In this document: positions 1 through 7,135 of the stretch, in pieces
How the letters are laid out: each line of letters begins with the position of its first letter
How positions within the stretch are numbered: the first letter of the stretch is position 1
NCBI GenBank assembly: GCA_030840515.1
Contig: JAVEEJ010000325.1
Location: forward strand, 1-21,280
Length of the DNA: 21,280 nt
Reading direction: 5' to 3'
DNA from: Frankiaceae bacterium
Lineage (GTDB): Bacteria > Actinomycetota > Actinomycetes > JAVEEJ01
Position numbers and translations under genes: made by a program
The notes under the pieces: generated by a model
Databases searched by the model: none
Told to the model about the DNA's origin: nothing
The model's input: only the letters and a program-made list of their open reading frames with translations

Positions 1-1154
1 TGAGCGGCGCGGTCGTCGTACTCCCCGGGGACGCCCCCCTCATCCGCACCGAGAGCCTCACGGTCCTGCTGGATGCCCACAGCAACAGCGGCGCGGGCAG
101 CACTCTGCTCACCGCCGTGGTGCCCGATCCCGCTGGCTACGGCCGGGTCGTCCGGGACGGGACCGGCAAGGTCGAGGGAATCGTCGAGCACAAGGACGCG
201 AGCGCCACTCAACTCGACATCACCGAGGTCGGCACCAGCATCTACGCCTTCGACGCGGCCAAGCTCACCGACGCGCTCGGCAAGATCACGACCGACAACG
301 CGCAGGGCGAGGAGTACCTGACCGACGTCGTCGGAATCCACGCGACTGCGGGGGAGACCGTCGACGCCGTCGTGCTCAAGGACCACCGGGAGGCGCTCGG
401 CGTCAATGACCGGGTGCAGCTCAGCCAGCTGGCGCGCATGCTCAACGACCGGCTGCTCGAGGGCCACATGCGCAACGGCGTCACCATCCTCGATCCGGCC
501 ACGACGTGGGTCCACGCCACGGTCACGGCTGACCCCGACGCGGTCATCCACCCGAACACCCAGCTGCGCGGCGTCACGCACCTCGGCGAGGGGGCGGAGG
601 TGGGTCCGAGTACGACGCTCACTGACACCGCCGTCGGCGCAGGCGCCGTGATCCGCAACAGCGTCTGTGAGGGAGCCGACGTCGGCGAGCAGGCGACGGT
701 CGGCCCCTTCGCCTACCTGCGGCCCGGGAGCAAGCTTGGCCGCAAGGCCAAGGTCGGCGGCTTCGTCGAGATCAAGGCATCCACAATCGGCGTCGGCAGC
801 AAGGTCCCGCACCTGTCCTACGTGGGGGACGCCGTGATCGGCGAGGGGTCCAACATCGGGGCTGCAACGATCGTCGTGAACTACGACGGGCAGGACAAGC
901 ACCGCACCGAGATCGGCGACCACGTGCGGATCGGCTCTGACACGATGCTCGTGGCACCGGTGACCATCGGCGACGGTGCCTACACGGCAGCGGGCTCAGT
1001 GATCACCGAGGACGTTCCGCCGGGCGCCATCGGCGTCGGGCGGGCGCGGCAGCGCAACATCGATGGGTGGGTGCAGCGCAAGCGGCCGGGCACACCGGCT
1101 GCGGAGGCTGCGGAGAAGGCACGCAACACCACACCACAGGGGGATGGCACGTGA
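1..1154 (+). CDS. glmU: Bifunctional GlmU (UDP-GlcNAc pyrophosphorylase / GlcN-1-P acetyltransferase), 5'-truncated by window
   Basis: GlmU makes UDP-N-acetylglucosamine for cell-wall synthesis: the C-terminal domain acetylates glucosamine-1-phosphate and the N-terminal domain transfers UMP from UTP. Reading starts in frame at base 3 with VVVLPGDAPL, matching the family's LYGDVPL segment near residue 100, so roughly the first 95 residues lie upstream and 383 are visible. EEYLTDVV, at the end of the uridyltransferase domain, is clear. A left-handed beta-helix of hexapeptide repeats follows, with RPGSKLG, the acetyltransferase His in HLSYVGD, NIGAATIVVNYDG and the terminal ARQRNIDGW. The stop overlaps the prs start by four bases, so the two genes are almost certainly co-translated. 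The identification is secure; only the start is missing. Confidence 0.97.
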   Translation, partial: SGAVVVLPGDAPLIRTESLTVLLDAHSNSGAGSTLLTAVVPDPAGYGRVVRDGTGKVEGIVEHKDASATQLDITEVGTSIYAFDAAKLTDALGKITTDNAQGEEYLTDVVGIHATAGETVDAVVLKDHREALGVNDRVQLSQLARMLNDRLLEGHMRNGVTILDPATTWVHATVTADPDAVIHPNTQLRGVTHLGEGAEVGPSTTLTDTAVGAGAVIRNSVCEGADVGEQATVGPFAYLRPGSKLGRKAKVGGFVEIKASTIGVGSKVPHLSYVGDAVIGEGSNIGAATIVVNYDGQDKHRTEIGDHVRIGSDTMLVAPVTIGDGAYTAAGSVITEDVPPGAIGVGRARQRNIDGWVQRKRPGTPAAEAAEKARNTTPQGDGT

Positions 1155-2128
1155 CCGGCATCAAGACCGCCACCGAGAAGAAGCTCATGCTCTTCTCCGG
1201 CCGCGCTCACCCCGAGCTCGCCGCACAGGTGGCCGAGCAGCTCGAGATCGAGGTCACCCCGACGGCGGCGTATGACTTCGCCAACGGGGAGATCTTCGTG
1301 CGCTTCGAGGAGTCGGTCCGCGGCTCCGACGCATTCGTGATCCAGAGCCACTCGACGCCGATCAACCAGTGGATCATGGAGCAGCTGATCATGGTGGATG
1401 CGCTGAAGCGCGCCTCCGCCAAGCGCATCACCGTCGTCATGCCGTTCTACGGCTACGCCCGGCAGGATAAGAAGCACCGCGGTCGCGAGCCCATCAGCGC
1501 GCGCCTGATCGCCGACATCTTCAAGACCGCCGGCGCCGACCGGCTCATGGCCGTCGACCTGCACACCAGCCAGATCCAGGGGTTCTTCGACGGACCGGTG
1601 GACCACCTGTTCGCCCTCCCGCTGCTGGCCGACTACGTGGCGAAGCGCGTCGACCGGGACAACATCACGATCGTCTCCCCGGACGCAGGCCGGGTGCGGG
1701 TGGCGGAGCGCTGGACCGACCGGCTCGGTGCGCCGCTGGCGATCATCCACAAGCGCCGCGACCCGTCGGTCGCCAACGAGGTGAAGGTCTTCGAGGTCGT
1801 CGGTGACGTCAGCGGCCGCACCTGCGTGATCGTCGACGACATGATCGACACGGCGTCAACGATCACCAAGGCGGCGGACGCGCTCTTCGACAACGGCGCC
1901 GCCGACGTGATCGTGACCGCCACCCACGGCGTGCTGAGCGGGCCCGCCGTGGACCGCCTGAAGAACAGCCGCATCTCTGAGGTGATCATCACCGACACCC
2001 TGCCGATCCCCGATGACCGGCACTTCGACAAGCTGACCGTGCTGTCCATCGCTCCGCTGGTGGCGCGGGCGATCCGCGAGGTCTTTGACGACGGCTCGGT
2101 GACCAGCCTCTTCGACGGCAACGCCTGA
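1151..2128 (+). CDS. prs: Ribose-phosphate pyrophosphokinase (PRPP synthase)
   Basis: PRPP synthase transfers pyrophosphate from ATP to ribose-5-phosphate, giving PRPP for purine, pyrimidine, His and Trp synthesis. The 325-residue protein has class I hallmarks: the Mg-ATP loop PFYGYARQDKKHRGREP, the flexible segment VDLHTSQIQGFFDGPVDHL, and the PRPP-binding loop CVIVDDMIDTASTITKAA. GTG at 1151 is chosen because it gives the usual family N-terminus (TGIKTATEKKLMLFSG), follows a purine-rich AGGGGGAT, and overlaps the glmU stop as GTGA. An upstream in-frame start at 1067 would lie wholly inside glmU and is not credible. A hairpin follows 14 bases after the stop. Confidence 0.97.
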   Translation: MTGIKTATEKKLMLFSGRAHPELAAQVAEQLEIEVTPTAAYDFANGEIFVRFEESVRGSDAFVIQSHSTPINQWIMEQLIMVDALKRASAKRITVVMPFYGYARQDKKHRGREPISARLIADIFKTAGADRLMAVDLHTSQIQGFFDGPVDHLFALPLLADYVAKRVDRDNITIVSPDAGRVRVAERWTDRLGAPLAIIHKRRDPSVANEVKVFEVVGDVSGRTCVIVDDMIDTASTITKAADALFDNGAADVIVTATHGVLSGPAVDRLKNSRISEVIITDTLPIPDDRHFDKLTVLSIAPLVARAIREVFDDGSVTSLFDGNA

Positions 2129-2142
2129 GGGAGCACGCCCTT

Positions 2143-2161
2143 CCCCGCGTTGAGCGTGGGG
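2143..2161 (+). terminator. GC-rich hairpin after prs
   Basis: CCCCGCG (2143-2149) pairs with CGTGGGG (2155-2161) around a 5-base loop, giving seven pairs including one G-T. It begins 14 bases after the prs stop and has no T-tract, as is common in high-GC actinobacteria. It probably ends the glmU-prs transcript. The predicted -10 box of the next gene begins only three bases later. Confidence 0.5.
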
Positions 2162-2163
2162 AG

Positions 2164-2191
2164 TAGCGTCCCCCCCATCGTCTTAGGGGGG
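2164..2191 (+). promoter_or_regulatory. Putative promoter -10 (TAGCGT) and Shine-Dalgarno of the Hcp-like gene
   Basis: TAGCGT at 2164-2169 fits the actinobacterial TAnnnT -10 form. Transcription would start near 2176, giving a leader of about 25 bases. AGGGGGG at 2185-2191 lies nine bases before ATG 2201 and decides that start over an upstream TTG at 2150. No -35 element is recognisable. Confidence 0.45.
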
Positions 2192-2200
2192 ACATTCGTC

Positions 2201-2764
2201 ATGACCGTCACATTCTCTGCGCGCCGCCTGCTCGTGGTCCTACTCGCGCTCGCGCTGGCCAGCGCCGCGCTCTTGCTCGGATCCGGCGGAGGGGGCGCGG
2301 GCCGCGCCATTGCTGCCAGCGCGCCGGGGTCCGTCAGCTGCACCGGCTCGGCTCAGGGGACGATCACCAAGAGCACCGTCAACGGGGTCCCCAACACGGT
2401 GCAGATCATCGTCTCGTCGCACGGGGTCAACGTCCCCATCGACTCGGCCTCAGGTCAGGCGAGCGGGAAGCGCCAGCACCGTCCGATCACGTTCTCCAAG
2501 GTCACAGACATCAGCAGCGTCGGCCTCCTCAAGGCGATGACCACGAATGAGAACCTCACCAGCTGCGTGTTCCGCTACTACGTCGTCAACGCCAACGGCA
2601 CCATCACCAACTACTACACGGTGACGATCAACAACGCGCACGTGAGCGCCTACAGCTTCAGCCACAGCAGCAGCGACACGGAGAACTGGTCGCTCGTCTA
2701 CCAGACGATCAGGTGGCAGGTCGGCGCTGCCGTGCTGCAAGACACCTGGGCCACCCCGGCCTGA
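2201..2764 (+). CDS. Secreted Hcp-family (type VI secretion tube-like) protein
   Basis: The 187-residue protein begins with an export signal: RR at 8-9, a hydrophobic stretch at 10-27 and a probable cleavage site at AIAA/S (36-40). The mature part matches the Hcp1/TssD family pattern in order: a GQASGKRQHRPI loop (85-96), FSKVTDISSVGLLKAM (98-113), ENLTSCVFRYY (117-127), NYYTVTINNAHVSAYSF (137-153) and a final strand SLVYQTIRWQ (164-173). This is the motif order of the Hcp beta-barrel. Cys47 and Cys122 are the only cysteines and could form a disulfide outside the cell. Known Hcp proteins form hexameric rings of the type VI tube and lack signal peptides, so the role here is unknown. It may be an extracellular structural or adhesive protein. 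The gene has its own promoter-like box and Shine-Dalgarno, and it converges on the LVIVD gene. Confidence 0.8.
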   Translation: MTVTFSARRLLVVLLALALASAALLLGSGGGGAGRAIAASAPGSVSCTGSAQGTITKSTVNGVPNTVQIIVSSHGVNVPIDSASGQASGKRQHRPITFSKVTDISSVGLLKAMTTNENLTSCVFRYYVVNANGTITNYYTVTINNAHVSAYSFSHSSSDTENWSLVYQTIRWQVGAAVLQDTWATPA

Positions 2765-2769
2765 ACCGT

Positions 2770-2789
2770 CGCCCGGTCAGCTCCGGGCG
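2770..2789. terminator. Bidirectional hairpin between convergent genes
   Basis: CGCCCGG (2770-2776) and CCGGGCG (2783-2789) form a perfect 7-pair GC stem with a 6-base loop. It fills the 26-base gap between the facing stop codons of the Hcp-like and LVIVD genes, so it can act for both strands. There is no T-tract on either side. Confidence 0.6.
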
Positions 2790-2790
2790 G

Positions 2791-4389
2791 TCAGAGGCAG
2801 ATGAAGCCGTAGCGGCGGTCGCCCTTGCGCAGCTCGGCGGTCCGGTAGGGCGACTGCACCACGCGCGACCCGGCCGCCACCTCGCGGTCGATCGCTGCCC
2901 ACGCCAGCCCCGGCCGCTTCACCACCGGGTCCTTGGTGCTGTAACGAGCGGGCGAGGAGTTGCCCTCCACGAAGCCCGCCTTGTCCACCTCGTCGTGGTG
3001 GGCCCCGGTGTAACGCAGGATGTAGAGGCCGAGGTCGATGTCGACGACGTACACGAGCCCGTTCTGGATCACGGGGTAGCTCCACATCGCGCCGGTCCAC
3101 TTCTCCTGCTTCGACGAACCGCGTGGGGTGTCGGTCGGCAGCAGCGGCGTCGAGGCGGTCTTGGAGAAGAACAACCGCTCGTCGCGCAGGTCGGGCGTGA
3201 AGCCCGGACGGGGCACGAAGGCGCCGGTCTCCTTCATGGCGGCCGGCTTGGTGATGTCGACGGCGCGTAGGCCACCGGCATACCACGTGAGCAGCGTGAC
3301 GTGCGGGAACACCGTCTGGTTGTGCGCCGAGAAGGTGCCGTTCTTCTTGCCACACGTCGTCGGGTCGTTCTCCGGCAGCTTGAACTCGCCGAGCTGCTTC
3401 GGGGCGTTCGGGTCGGAGACGTCGGCTGTGCGCAGCCAGCCGAACGGGCAACCGTGGCCCGCGTTGGCGTAGTCCTCCTGGCCCATGACGGCGACCTTGC
3501 CGTCGGGTGCGACGACGACTGAGTGCACGTCGTGGCCGTAGTCGATGCGGCCGATGCCGGCCGGCCGCGCGACCCCAACCGGCGCGCCACCCGGAGGAGA
3601 CGCCAGCAACGAGGTGTCCAGCACGTAGGTCCCGTAGTCCCAACCGCTCAGGTAGGCCTTCGTGCCGTCGCCGCTGACCGAGATGGAGTGGGCGTAGCCC
3701 GAGCCCGACTCATCGGCGAAGTCGATCGTCTTCACCGCCTGGTCGGCGACGAGGTCGTAGACGCCGACCAGCTTCGGTGCCGCCGGGTCGGCGAGGTCGA
3801 CCACCTCGAGGTCGGGGGAGTAGATCGTGAACGTCACGTAGGCCAGCGCCCGACCCGGGTGGGCGCGGTCCTTCCACAAGAAGAACTCGTGCGGCGACCG
3901 GGCGCCGAAGTCGTAGGTCGAGAGCAGCTTCGGCTTGGTGCAGCTGCGGATGTCGTAGGTCTTGAGGTTGTTCACCGACGGACCGCCGGTGGCCCCGGCT
4001 CCGGTGGACCCGGAGTAGGTCATCACGACGAGGATGCCCAGGCCGGCGTCGGCGCGCAGTTCGCGCTGAGTGGCGTTGGCGATCGCGGGGATGGTGCCGA
4101 CTCGGCGCGGTTTGCGCGGGTTGGAGACGTCGACGATGGCGACGCCGCCCTGCGGGCGCACGCGCCCGTAGGTGCGGTCGCCGATGTAGGCGCACGTGCC
4201 GGCGACTGCCAGCGGGGAGTTCATGCCGCGCTGGCCCAATGCTTCGTGGCCGAGCAGCGTGAAGCCCTTGGTCAGCCCGTAGCTCGACGCCGTCCCGACC
4301 GTCACGGTCGACGCGGCGGTCGAGGAGGAGACCGGAAGCGCCACGGCAAGTGCTGCCAGGACTCCCAGGACGCGGCGGGTGTGACGCAC
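2791..4389 (-). CDS. Secreted LVIVD-repeat (beta-propeller-like) protein
   Basis: The 532-residue protein has an N-terminal signal peptide (RHTRRVLGVLAALAVALP, then STAAS) and several LVIVD-type repeats: VAIVDVSNPRKPRRVG (83-98), a degenerate copy near 143-159, LEVVDLADPAAPKLVGVYD (194-212), LRTADVSDPNAPKQLGEF (319-336) and LRAVDITKPAAMKETGAF (374-391), ending with VYVVDIDLGLYILRYTG. Such repeats are predicted to form propeller-like surface or secreted proteins. No catalytic function can be assigned. GTG at 4389 is chosen because GGAGGT lies five bases upstream and the signal peptide starts directly there. An in-frame ATG at 4503 would add 38 unlike residues. It is divergent from rplY and convergent with the Hcp-like gene, with which it may share an extracellular role (inference). 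Confidence 0.85.
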   Translation of the reverse strand: MRHTRRVLGVLAALAVALPVSSSTAASTVTVGTASSYGLTKGFTLLGHEALGQRGMNSPLAVAGTCAYIGDRTYGRVRPQGGVAIVDVSNPRKPRRVGTIPAIANATQRELRADAGLGILVVMTYSGSTGAGATGGPSVNNLKTYDIRSCTKPKLLSTYDFGARSPHEFFLWKDRAHPGRALAYVTFTIYSPDLEVVDLADPAAPKLVGVYDLVADQAVKTIDFADESGSGYAHSISVSGDGTKAYLSGWDYGTYVLDTSLLASPPGGAPVGVARPAGIGRIDYGHDVHSVVVAPDGKVAVMGQEDYANAGHGCPFGWLRTADVSDPNAPKQLGEFKLPENDPTTCGKKNGTFSAHNQTVFPHVTLLTWYAGGLRAVDITKPAAMKETGAFVPRPGFTPDLRDERLFFSKTASTPLLPTDTPRGSSKQEKWTGAMWSYPVIQNGLVYVVDIDLGLYILRYTGAHHDEVDKAGFVEGNSSPARYSTKDPVVKRPGLAWAAIDREVAAGSRVVQSPYRTAELRKGDRRYGFICL

Positions 4390-4459
4390 GGTGGACCTCC
4401 AGATGAGCCCGGCTCTAGCCCTGGGTTCGACGCCTGCGCACCGGCTCCTGCCGCTCCGG

Positions 4460-4465
4460 TAGACT
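4460..4465 (+). promoter_or_regulatory. Putative -10 box (TAGACT) of rplY-pth
   Basis: TAGACT fits the TAnnnT -10 pattern and would start transcription near 4472, leaving a leader of about 70 bases before rplY. No convincing -35 hexamer is present at 16-19 bases upstream. It lies in the 153-base divergent region shared with the LVIVD gene. Confidence 0.45.
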
Positions 4466-4488
4466 CCTCCGCTGTTGCCCAGCCCCCT

Positions 4489-4521
4489 GGCTGAGGCACC
4501 CACTGCGCCAGCGAGTCAGCC
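4489..4521 (+). promoter_or_regulatory. Hairpin in the rplY leader
   Basis: GGCTGA (4489-4494) is perfectly complementary to TCAGCC (4516-4521), with a possible inner GGC/GCC pairing. It ends seven bases before the AAGGAG ribosome-binding site at 4528-4533. Several ribosomal protein operons are autoregulated through leader structures, but whether this one is functional is not shown by the sequence. Confidence 0.3.
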
Positions 4522-4542
4522 CACTGCAAGGAGAGCACCGCC

Positions 4543-5193
4543 GTGTCCGAGGTCATCGCCACCGAGCCCCGCACCGAGTTCGGCAAGGGCGCCGCTCGGC
4601 GTGTGCGCCGCGAAGGCAAGGTGCCGGGCGTGCTCTACGGCCACGGCACCGAGCCGCGCCACGTGAGCCTGCCGGGCCACGACCTCATGCTCGCCCTCAA
4701 GCACGGTGGCGCCAACACGCTGCTCGAGCTCGACCTCGGCACTCTCGGCAAGGAGCTCGCGCTCGCCAAGGCCGTCGTCCGCGACCCGATCAAGGGCTTC
4801 CTCGAGCACATCGACCTGCTGCTCGTCCGTCGCGGCGAGAAGGTCTCCGTAGACATCCCGCTGCACATCACCGGTGAGATCGCCCGCGACGGCCTGCTCG
4901 AGACCACCCTCACCTCGATCCCGGTCGAGGCCGAGGCCACCAACATCCCGGAGTCGATCGAGGTCAGCGTCGAGGGCCTGCAGGTCGGCGACGCGATCCA
5001 CGCCCGCGACCTCAACCTGCCCGAGGGCACCACGCTCACCGGCGACCCGGACGCGACCGTCGTGCACGTGCTCGCGGCGCCCACCGCCGAGCAGATGGAG
5101 TCCGAGGGCCAGGGCGACGCGCCGGAGCCGGTGGCCGCACCGGTCGAGGCCGCGGAGGCCCCTGCCGAGGAGACGGCCGAGAGCGCGGAGTAG
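4543..5193 (+). CDS. rplY: 50S ribosomal protein L25/general stress protein Ctc
   Basis: L25 binds 5S rRNA in the large ribosomal subunit. This 216-residue protein is the long Ctc/TL5 form. The N-terminal RNA-binding domain covers about residues 1-95 (TEFGKGAARRVRREGKVPGV, then VLYGHG). The C-terminal beta domain covers about 100-180 (VDIPLHITGEIARDGLLE ... IEVSVEGLQVGDAIHARDL). An acidic Ala/Glu/Pro tail follows (from EQMESEGQG), typical of actinobacterial members. GTG 4543 has AAGGAG nine bases upstream. Pth follows after 21 bases; this pair is a common bacterial linkage of translation genes. It sits downstream of prs in many actinobacteria, but here an accessory insert separates them. Confidence 0.96.
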   Translation: MSEVIATEPRTEFGKGAARRVRREGKVPGVLYGHGTEPRHVSLPGHDLMLALKHGGANTLLELDLGTLGKELALAKAVVRDPIKGFLEHIDLLLVRRGEKVSVDIPLHITGEIARDGLLETTLTSIPVEAEATNIPESIEVSVEGLQVGDAIHARDLNLPEGTTLTGDPDATVVHVLAAPTAEQMESEGQGDAPEPVAAPVEAAEAPAEETAESAE

Positions 5194-5214
5194 TCGCCGT
5201 ACTCGCACCCGCCC

Positions 5215-5802
5215 ATGGCTGACCGCGGTTCGGCGATGGACAGCTGGCTCGTCGTCGGCCTGGGCAACCCGGGCCCGTCCTACGCCGGCAACCGGCACAA
5301 CGTCGGCTTCATGGTGCTCGACCTGCTCGGCGAGCGGCTCGGCGCGAAGTTCAAGGCCCACAAGGGCCGTGCGGATGTCATCGAGGGCCGCCTCAGCGAG
5401 AAGCGCGCCGTGCTGGTCAAGCCGAAGTCCTACATGAACCTCTCCGGGGGTCCGGTCGCGGCGATGCGTGACTTCTTCAAGGTGCCGAGCGAGCGCATCG
5501 TCGTGGTGCATGACGAGTTGGATGTCGAGTACGGCGCCCTTCGCGTCAAGCTCGGCGGCGGGGACAACGGCCACAACGGCCTGAAGTCGCTGCGCGCGGC
5601 GTTGGGCGGCGGGGAGTTCTACCGCGTGCGGTTCGGGATCGGTCGCCCGCCGGGACGGCAGGACCCGGCCGACTGGGTGCTCAAGGACTTCAGCGCGACG
5701 GAGCGCAAAGACCTCCCGCTCCACATCGACCGCGCCGCTGACGCCGTTGAGTCGCTGCTGGCTGAGGGCCTCGAGCGGACGCAGCAGCAGTACAACGGCT
5801 GA
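5215..5802 (+). CDS. pth: Peptidyl-tRNA hydrolase
   Basis: Pth cleaves the ester bond of peptidyl-tRNAs that drop off the ribosome, recycling tRNA. The 195-residue protein carries the signature GLGNPGPSYAGNRHNVGF with the catalytic His (NRHN), LVKPKSYMNLSGGPV, the catalytic Asp region VVHDELDVEYG and GGGDNGHNGLKSL, all canonical. The start is uncertain: ATG 5215 has no Shine-Dalgarno, and ATG 5236 (MDSWLVVGLGNPG) also gives a normal N-terminus. It is probably co-transcribed with rplY. The 22-base gap to the convergent MFS gene holds no strong hairpin. Confidence 0.96.
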   Translation: MADRGSAMDSWLVVGLGNPGPSYAGNRHNVGFMVLDLLGERLGAKFKAHKGRADVIEGRLSEKRAVLVKPKSYMNLSGGPVAAMRDFFKVPSERIVVVHDELDVEYGALRVKLGGGDNGHNGLKSLRAALGGGEFYRVRFGIGRPPGRQDPADWVLKDFSATERKDLPLHIDRAADAVESLLAEGLERTQQQYNG

Positions 5803-5824
5803 CAGAAGCTGAGGTCGACGCTGC

Positions 5825-7021
5825 TCAGGCCGACGCGACTTGCGCGCTGTGGCGACGACCGACGCTGGTGATCAGTGCCAGGAAACCGGCGGCGGCGGTG
5901 ATGGCCAGCGCGGACTTCGGGTGCCCGCTCTGCGAGACCAGCACGCCCGCGAGTCCGTTGCCGAGCGCGGCCCCGCCGAAGATGCCTGTCGACAGCCACG
6001 CGTAGGCCTCCGTCGTCGTGCCCGGTGGCGCATGCTCCGCGAGCAGCTGCGAGTTGACGACGAAGAACGGCGCGATGGTCATGCCGTAGACGAGGAGCAG
6101 CCCGCCCAGCGACCGGACGCCGACAGCCAGCAGCGGAGCCACGCTGACCAGGCAGACGAGGAGCAGCACGACGCGGTACTGGCGTTCCACCGAGCGACTC
6201 GGGTTGACGGCGCCGTACCCGATCCCGCCCAACATCGAGCCGAAGGACCACAGGGCGAGCACGACACCGGCGGCGCCGAGGTGGTCGTGCTGCTCGGCGA
6301 GCGCGGGTACGCCGACGTCGACAGCTCCGAATCCGATGCCGATGAAGCACACCGCGAGCAGCAACCCGCGCACCCGGGTGCTGCGCAGTGGGCCGAGCCG
6401 ATGCTGCTCGCGCGCCTCGACCGGCGACCACGCGCGCGACAGCGGATTGGCTGCCAGCGCGAGCGCGCCAAGGCCACCGATGACTCCCGCCACACCCAGC
6501 GCCAGCCGTGGTCCGCCCAGGGCCTGGCAGATCGCCACTGCAAGGGGACCCAGCACGAAGCTGACCTCGACCAGCACCGCCTCCAGAGCGAAGGCAGCCG
6601 CCCGGGCTGAGGCCTCCGGCAGCCCGGCCCAGATGGTGCGCATCGACGGGCCGAAAGGCGGGAAGAACGCGCCGCCCAGCGCGGCTCCCACCGCCACCAG
6701 GGGGAGCGGCAGCCCGACGAGCGGCACCGCCAGCGCAGCGAACAGGCCCGCAGGGAAGCCGAACGCCGACACCCGAAGCACGCCGGTCTGCCCGTCGCGA
6801 TCGGCGCGACGGGCCCGCACGGGAGACAGCAGCGCGAACCCGATCGAGAACGCCGCTGCGGCCGTGCCGCCGACGGTGTACGACCCGCCCTCTGACCGCA
6901 CCAGCAAGATGATCGCGAGGCCGGCCATGCCCGCGGAGATCCGTCCCAGGGTGCTGGCGGTGAGTGCTCCCCGCGCACCGGGGATCATCAGGACCGAGCG
7001 GTACCTCGCCAGCAGTCCCAT
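5825..7021 (-). CDS. MFS transporter
   Basis: This 398-residue polytopic membrane protein has about twelve hydrophobic segments and the two-bundle layout of major facilitator transporters. It has a basic loop SPVRARRADRDGQ after TM2 (around residues 66-78), typical of motif A positions, and a basic central loop (RAWSPVEAREQHRLGPL) separating the halves. Substrate cannot be predicted; closest in style are small putative drug or metabolite exporters of actinobacteria. ATG 7021 is preceded by AGGATGG. It stands alone on the minus strand between pth and mfd, which suggests a later insertion into a conserved housekeeping order (inference). Confidence 0.85.
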   Translation of the reverse strand: MGLLARYRSVLMIPGARGALTASTLGRISAGMAGLAIILLVRSEGGSYTVGGTAAAAFSIGFALLSPVRARRADRDGQTGVLRVSAFGFPAGLFAALAVPLVGLPLPLVAVGAALGGAFFPPFGPSMRTIWAGLPEASARAAAFALEAVLVEVSFVLGPLAVAICQALGGPRLALGVAGVIGGLGALALAANPLSRAWSPVEAREQHRLGPLRSTRVRGLLLAVCFIGIGFGAVDVGVPALAEQHDHLGAAGVVLALWSFGSMLGGIGYGAVNPSRSVERQYRVVLLLVCLVSVAPLLAVGVRSLGGLLLVYGMTIAPFFVVNSQLLAEHAPPGTTTEAYAWLSTGIFGGAALGNGLAGVLVSQSGHPKSALAITAAAGFLALITSVGRRHSAQVASA

Positions 7022-7045
7022 GCGGCCATCCTGCTGCAGCCCGCG

Positions 7046-7051
7046 TAGGCT
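7046..7051 (+). promoter_or_regulatory. Putative -10 box (TAGGCT) for mfd
   Basis: TAGGCT lies in the 114-base divergent gap between the MFS gene and mfd. It would start transcription near 7058, giving a leader of about 78 bases. The same hexamer occurs before eno. No -35 element is visible, so confidence is moderate at best. Confidence 0.4.
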
Positions 7052-7135
7052 CGCCGTGCCGGGTGAACCTGCTCGGTACCCCCGGTCAGCGTTGCTGCCC
7101 GGGCCAGCCGTGTTGCCCTGGGAGCCCTAACCGCC

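Noticed and set aside
2150..2200. TTG start at 2150 for the Hcp-like gene
   Set aside because: It lies in the loop of the terminator-like hairpin and upstream of the -10 box; ATG 2201 has a strong Shine-Dalgarno and starts the signal peptide directly.
2129..4389. A type VI secretion or contractile injection gene cluster around the Hcp-like gene
   Set aside because: No sheath, baseplate, spike, ClpV or membrane-complex gene is present; neighbours are housekeeping genes or an LVIVD protein.
4390..4503. N-terminal extension of the LVIVD gene to 4503
   Set aside because: The added residues precede a normal signal peptide, run into the rplY leader, and the GTG at 4389 has GGAGGT at ideal spacing.
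5803..5838. Terminator between convergent pth and MFS genes (CTGAG/CTCAG)
   Set aside because: Only five pairs with a 10-base loop and no T-tract; too weak to list as a feature.
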